A stretch of 64,000 nt of DNA from Salinisphaera sp002433465 (GTDB taxonomy: Bacteria; Pseudomonadota; Gammaproteobacteria; Nevskiales; Salinisphaeraceae). Position 1 is the stretch's first letter; each line of letters starts with the position of its first letter. Location of the stretch: contig NZ_APNL01000011.1 in assembly GCF_040361435.1 (NCBI RefSeq), positions 78,564 through 142,563 of the forward strand, given 5' to 3'. The position numbers were made by a program, and so were the translations under genes. Shown piece after piece: positions 60,200 through 64,000 of this stretch. A model generated the notes under the pieces. It was given only the letters and a program-made list of their open reading frames with translations. It searched no databases and was not told the DNA's origin.

Positions 60200-61900
60200 A
60201 TGGCTGTTAAAGCGCAAGAGCTATCGGTATCGAACCACCACGGGCCCGACTTGCAGTTGCCGGCCTTGGACGAGCGAGGCTTGGCAGAGATTGTGGAGGC
60301 GCATGCACGTAGCGCCCCGGATGCGCCCTGTCTGGAATATCTTGGTGTGTCCATCAGTTACGGCTCACTCGATCGCTGGGCCAATCGTTTCGCCCACGTA
60401 TTGAAAGAGCAGGGCGTAGCCCGGGGCGACGTCATCGGTATCCACATGCCGAACACGCCGCACTACGTCATCGCTCTGGTGGCAGCGTCGAAGCTGGGCT
60501 GTCCGGCATCAGGCGTATCGCCGTTGTTGACCGCGCCCGAGCTGGCCTATCAGGTCAAGGATGCGCATATCCGAGTGCTGGTGACGCTGGACCGGCTCTA
60601 CGACAATGCGCTCGCCCCCAACGACGGCGCACTGCACGATCTCAAGTCAGTCGTCGTGTGTTCGCCTATCGACTTCCTGCCGCGATGGAAGAAAACGCTG
60701 GCCCATCTGTTGCGTAAGGTGCCCCGGTTCAAGCTGCCGCAAACACGCCAGCTCGCGCTGACCGCCTTCTGGCCCGCGATCAACGCGGCCAGCGACGCCC
60801 GTATCGCGAGCGACATACACCTCGACGACGTGGTGCTGATTCAGTACACCGGCGGGACCACCGGCCGGCCGAAGGGCGCACGCTTGACGCTGCGCAACGT
60901 GCAGTCGAATGCCCTCCAGAGCGAGGCCATGGTCGACTACGAGCTGGGCGCAGAGACGTTCGCCTCGGTCTTTCCCTACTTCCATGTGGCCGGACTGGGC
61001 GCATGTCTGATGGGATTGCGTCAGCGCGGCCGCCTTATCGTGGTGCCCGACCCGCGCGATCTGAAATCCTTCTGTGCGGCCATGCAGGCATATCCGCCGA
61101 CGGTGTTCGGCAACGTACCGACGCTCTATCAGATGCTGTTGGCCGAACCGGCGTTCGACCAGGTCGATTTCTCACGGCTGAAAATCGCGATATCGGGCGC
61201 CGGTCCGATGCCGCCCGAACTCATTCCGCGAATCGAAGCCGTCATTGGTGCGGGTCGTTTCTGCGAGGTCTACGGCCTGACCGAAACCAGCCCCGTGCTC
61301 ACCATGAATCCGCTTGGTCATGCCAAACCCGGCACCGTCGGCGTAGCGGTGCCCGGCACCGAAATCCGTATCGTCGACGCAGAAACCGGCACTCGAGAAA
61401 TGCCGGTCGGCGAGCCGGGAGAACTGATTGCTCACGGCCCCCAGGTGTTCGGCGGCTATCTTGGCCTGCCGGAAGAAAGTGCGCGTGCGCTGCGCGAATA
61501 CGAGGGTAAAACCTTCTTCTACACCGGCGATATTGCGCGCGTCGACGCCGACGGTTATTTCACCATCTGTGATCGCAGCAAGGACATGCTCATCGTCGGT
61601 GGCTACAAGGTGTTCTCGGTCGAAGTCGAGAATGCGCTCAAGGCCTTGCCGGAAATCGAGATCGCTGCGGTGATCGGTACCCCCGACGAAGCGCGGGCCG
61701 GTAACGACAAGGTCAATCTTTACGTCCAGCTATCGGAAACAGGCAAGACACAGCCGACCGCGCAGGTGAAGGAGAAAATTCTCGCCTACTGCCGCGAGCA
61801 TCTTGCCGCCTACAAGGTGCCCAAGGCGATCCATATCGTCGAGGCGATTCCGCTCACGCCGGTGGGCAAACTGGACAAGAAAGCGCTGCGCGATCGCTGA
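60200..61900 (+). CDS. Long-chain fatty-acid-CoA ligase-like enzyme
   Basis: 566 residues. ANL-family motifs are YTGGTTGRPKGARLT (P-loop), VYGLTETSPV, FFYTGDIARVDADGYF with CDRSKDMLIVGGYKVF, and the C-terminal catalytic-lysine region TPVGKLDKKALRD. It activates a fatty acid with ATP and CoA and is close to FadD. GGAGGAG precedes the ATG. It is only distantly like the other ligase at 22.2 kb. It stands alone, so the physiological substrate is uncertain. Confidence 0.88.
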   Translation: MAVKAQELSVSNHHGPDLQLPALDERGLAEIVEAHARSAPDAPCLEYLGVSISYGSLDRWANRFAHVLKEQGVARGDVIGIHMPNTPHYVIALVAASKLGCPASGVSPLLTAPELAYQVKDAHIRVLVTLDRLYDNALAPNDGALHDLKSVVVCSPIDFLPRWKKTLAHLLRKVPRFKLPQTRQLALTAFWPAINAASDARIASDIHLDDVVLIQYTGGTTGRPKGARLTLRNVQSNALQSEAMVDYELGAETFASVFPYFHVAGLGACLMGLRQRGRLIVVPDPRDLKSFCAAMQAYPPTVFGNVPTLYQMLLAEPAFDQVDFSRLKIAISGAGPMPPELIPRIEAVIGAGRFCEVYGLTETSPVLTMNPLGHAKPGTVGVAVPGTEIRIVDAETGTREMPVGEPGELIAHGPQVFGGYLGLPEESARALREYEGKTFFYTGDIARVDADGYFTICDRSKDMLIVGGYKVFSVEVENALKALPEIEIAAVIGTPDEARAGNDKVNLYVQLSETGKTQPTAQVKEKILAYCREHLAAYKVPKAIHIVEAIPLTPVGKLDKKALRDR

Positions 61901-61952
61901 GTGCTCTGCCTCGGGTCGCGTCGGTCGTGCCCGGCGCAGCCAAAGACGAAAG

Positions 61953-61976
61953 CCGGCCACCCTGTACGGTGGCCGG
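61953..61976. terminator. GC-rich hairpin after the acyl-CoA ligase
   Basis: CCGGCCACC pairs with GGTGGCCGG around six bases. There is no T-tract; it may protect the mRNA end. Confidence 0.4.
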
Positions 61977-62123
61977 TATACGTCGCTCATTGATCCGACG
62001 CCAAGACAGCGGATACGCCAACTGTTTTCAAGGCCATCGGTTTTGGCATGCGCGCGTTCACACAGGCGCGTTAGCAACCCGAAAGGCACCGATTGAGTAA
62101 TCGGTCTTTGGGCGGGTTAACAA

Positions 62124-62396
62124 TCAGCGGCCCGCGTTGTCGCGCATCTTGGCGACCTTGTCGAGCACGTCCTTGTTGACGTCCGCGCACTGCTTGAGTG
62201 AGGTCTTCTCGCCGCATTCGATCATCAGGTCGAGCGTATTGCCGTTGGCGTCGTTCACCTTGAAATGAATAGACGGCGAAGCCGGCGGCATGATCACATC
62301 CGCCTTGCCGCCGTGGTGCGGATGATCGGAACCGCCGCATGCAGCCAGGGTGATGGTGGAGGCCATCAGGGCCAGCATCAGAGTGGTTTGTTTCAT
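62124..62396 (-). CDS. Small lipoprotein with His-rich segment
   Basis: 90 residues. The signal ends in the lipobox LAAC, then CGGSDHPHHGGK gives a short His-rich stretch that could bind metal. A small domain with two further cysteines follows (IECGEKTSLKQCAD). CAGGAGA lies before the ATG at 62396. The family is not recognised. It is convergent with the ligase and divergent from the MFS gene. Confidence 0.75.
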   Translation of the reverse strand: MKQTTLMLALMASTITLAACGGSDHPHHGGKADVIMPPASPSIHFKVNDANGNTLDLMIECGEKTSLKQCADVNKDVLDKVAKMRDNAGR

Positions 62397-62605
62397 CGAG
62401 GGTCTCCTGGGGTGGGTGGAAAGTCCGGGTTCGAGTATCGGCGTTTGCCACGCTCGTGTCATGGTCGCCAATGGTGGCACGGCATCGCAGTGGGCACGGC
62501 GTGGGCGGCCCCGTATTCTTGGCGGCGGATACACACGGATAGCACCATGCATTTAAGACTCGATTCAAACGCCGCAAACGAGTTCGGCGTCGCGCGCGCC
62601 CGCCA

Positions 62606-63808
62606 ATGAACGCGCGCTCGGTGTGCCTGATAGCCAGCGGGGTACTGGTCACGCTGGTAACCGTCGCGCTGGCGCGGCTTTCGTTCGGGCTGATTCTGCC
62701 GGCCATGCGCGAATCGCTGGCCTTGAGCTATGCGCAGGCAGGCCATCTGGGTACGGCGACCGCGCTGGGGTATCTGGCGCTGGTGATGGTGGCTGGCGCG
62801 CTCGCCGCGCGTCGCGGCGGCCGGGTATCGATCCTGCTGGGGCTGGTATGCGTTATCGTCGGCTTCGCCGGTCTGAGTATGGCCAGCGAGTATGTGCCGT
62901 TGCTCGGGCTGATGAGCTTACTGGGTATCGGCACCGCCTTTGCCTATACGCCGCTCATATCGCTGATCGGCACCTGGTTCCCGGCGCGGCGCGGGCTGGT
63001 GATCGGCCTTCTCAACAGCGGGGTGGGTACGGGCATGATGTCGGCCGGCTGGATCGTACCCTACATGACTCAGCTCGATGCCGACCGCGGCTGGCGCTGG
63101 GTGTGGGCATTGTTCGCTGCGGTGGCGGTGGCGGCCCTGCTGGCTACGCTCGCGTTCGTGCAGAACCCGCCGCGGCCCGGGCTGCGTGGCCGGGCGCCGA
63201 GCGCGGCCGAACGTCGCGACGCGCGCCGCGCCGTGTTTCGCGATCCGCGTGTCGTCATCGTGGGCCTGGTCTACGGCATCGTTGGCCTGACCTATATCGT
63301 GCAGGCGATTTTCATGTACAGCTATGCGCTTGCCGCGGATATCGACGCACACGTCGCTGGCGCGCTGGCGGCGTTCATGGGCATGCTCGGCATCGTATTC
63401 GGCCCGGTATGGGGCAGCCTGTCGGACCGACTCGGGCGCGGCCAGAGCCTGACGCTATCGATGGCCATGGCTTTTGTGAGCACCCTGTTGCCGGTACTGT
63501 CGCCCACGCTGTTCGGCTTTGCCGCCCACTACCTGATCCTGGGCGTGGCGGTGACCGGCATGTTCACCTCGTCGCTGGCCGCTTCCACCGAGTGGGTCGA
63601 CGCCGACCAGGCCCCGCTGGCAGTCAGTTATGTAACTCTTTTCTTTGCCACGGGCCAACTCCTCGGGCCGACCGCGGCGGGTTGGCTGATCGGCGACACC
63701 GAGGCGTTTCGGCTGACCTTCGGTGTGAGTACCGGGTTGATACTGCTGGGTGTGCTGCTCAGTATTCAGCTCACCCGAATGTCGAAAGCCTCGCTTGATC
63801 GGGCATGA
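62606..63808 (+). CDS. Major facilitator superfamily transporter
   Basis: 400 residues with twelve predicted helices in two six-helix halves. The first-half loop reads AARRGGRVS and a GIGTAFAYTPLISLIGTWFPARRGL motif follows; the second half starts near residue 210 with a loop SLSDRLGRGQS. It resembles the YbfB/YjiJ-like or oxalate/formate-like MFS groups; substrate and direction are unknown. The gene has no neighbours that suggest a pathway. Confidence 0.85.
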   Translation: MNARSVCLIASGVLVTLVTVALARLSFGLILPAMRESLALSYAQAGHLGTATALGYLALVMVAGALAARRGGRVSILLGLVCVIVGFAGLSMASEYVPLLGLMSLLGIGTAFAYTPLISLIGTWFPARRGLVIGLLNSGVGTGMMSAGWIVPYMTQLDADRGWRWVWALFAAVAVAALLATLAFVQNPPRPGLRGRAPSAAERRDARRAVFRDPRVVIVGLVYGIVGLTYIVQAIFMYSYALAADIDAHVAGALAAFMGMLGIVFGPVWGSLSDRLGRGQSLTLSMAMAFVSTLLPVLSPTLFGFAAHYLILGVAVTGMFTSSLAASTEWVDADQAPLAVSYVTLFFATGQLLGPTAAGWLIGDTEAFRLTFGVSTGLILLGVLLSIQLTRMSKASLDRA

Positions 63809-64000
63809 GACGCAGCGCCGCTTAGCAGGCGTCTCGTCCGCAGGCAATGATTTTACGGATGGATTATTTGCCTGGGTGAGCGCAGGCGCGGCGCATCCAA
63901 CGGCCGCGAAACCCGTGGAAGGGCGACGCGCAAATGTCGGCGTTCTTTAGGAACCTCTGATCTATTCATCTACGGTCGCGCCGGTGTCTTTTGCGCGCGT

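Overview
The window looks like a piece of a GC-rich gammaproteobacterial chromosome. The purH-fis-prmA-accC-accB-aroQ block, the lipase plus Lif foldase pair, TRAP transport genes, sigma-28-type chemotaxis promoters and many PAS/GGDEF/EAL proteins fit a free-living, motile, aerobic, probably marine or saline heterotroph. A Salinisphaera-like organism is my guess from gene content and cannot be proven here. Most genes are high-GC; positions 13.9-18.3 kb, and to a lesser degree to 21.7 kb, are visibly more AT-rich and accessory.

Layout. 1-2.8 kb (minus): the start of a secreted His-rich protein and a copper-radical (galactose/glyoxal oxidase type) oxidase. 3.0-8.2 kb (minus): housekeeping block purH, fis, prmA, accC, accB, aroQ, without the dusB often found next to fis. 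8.4-11.1 kb (minus): TlpA-like thioredoxin, DsbD and CutA with 4-nt overlaps. 11.3-13.8 kb (plus): 1-Cys peroxiredoxin and ilvD.

14.08-18.29 kb: an integron-type gene-cassette array without an integrase (a CALIN-like element). Six attC sites are clear; a seventh and a left-end boundary are probable. Cassettes carry a lipoprotein, a membrane protein, a HEPN-motif protein, two unknown proteins and a DUF3800 protein. Each attC R'' box is the exact complement of the R' box that opens its own cassette, and each clear attC has one unpaired G in its L'' arm.

18.3-21.7 kb: EamA-family permease, DUF3592 protein, a small secreted protein and a 24-residue membrane microprotein that has a paralogue at 57.4 kb. 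22.2-29.5 kb: an acyl-CoA ligase, a DctPQM TRAP transporter and a GAF/PucR-type regulator, probably one organic-acid uptake and activation unit. 29.8-41.2 kb: diguanylate cyclase, HD hydrolase, phosphodiester glycosidase, SnoaL-like protein, Tat-exported PhoD, and an overlapping REC-EAL / multi-PAS hybrid kinase pair. 42.1-45.0 kb: Fur-family regulator and katG. 45.3-47.4 kb: secreted lipase and its foldase. 47.6-51.4 kb: two chemoreceptors. 51.5-53.2 kb: PoxB-like pyruvate oxidase. 53.6-57.0 kb: aromatic amine dehydrogenase cluster (aauB-mauE-mauD-aauA-cytochrome c), whose light chain has its TTQ and active-site residues at the aromatic-amine-dehydrogenase numbering. 57.7-63.8 kb: MHYT-GGDEF-EAL protein, fatty-acyl-CoA ligase, small lipoprotein, MFS transporter.

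Sequences matching the flagellar sigma-28 consensus lie before both chemoreceptors and both GGDEF proteins, suggesting that chemotaxis and c-di-GMP turnover are expressed with the flagellar regulon. No rRNA, tRNA, CRISPR, transposase or integrase gene was recognised.
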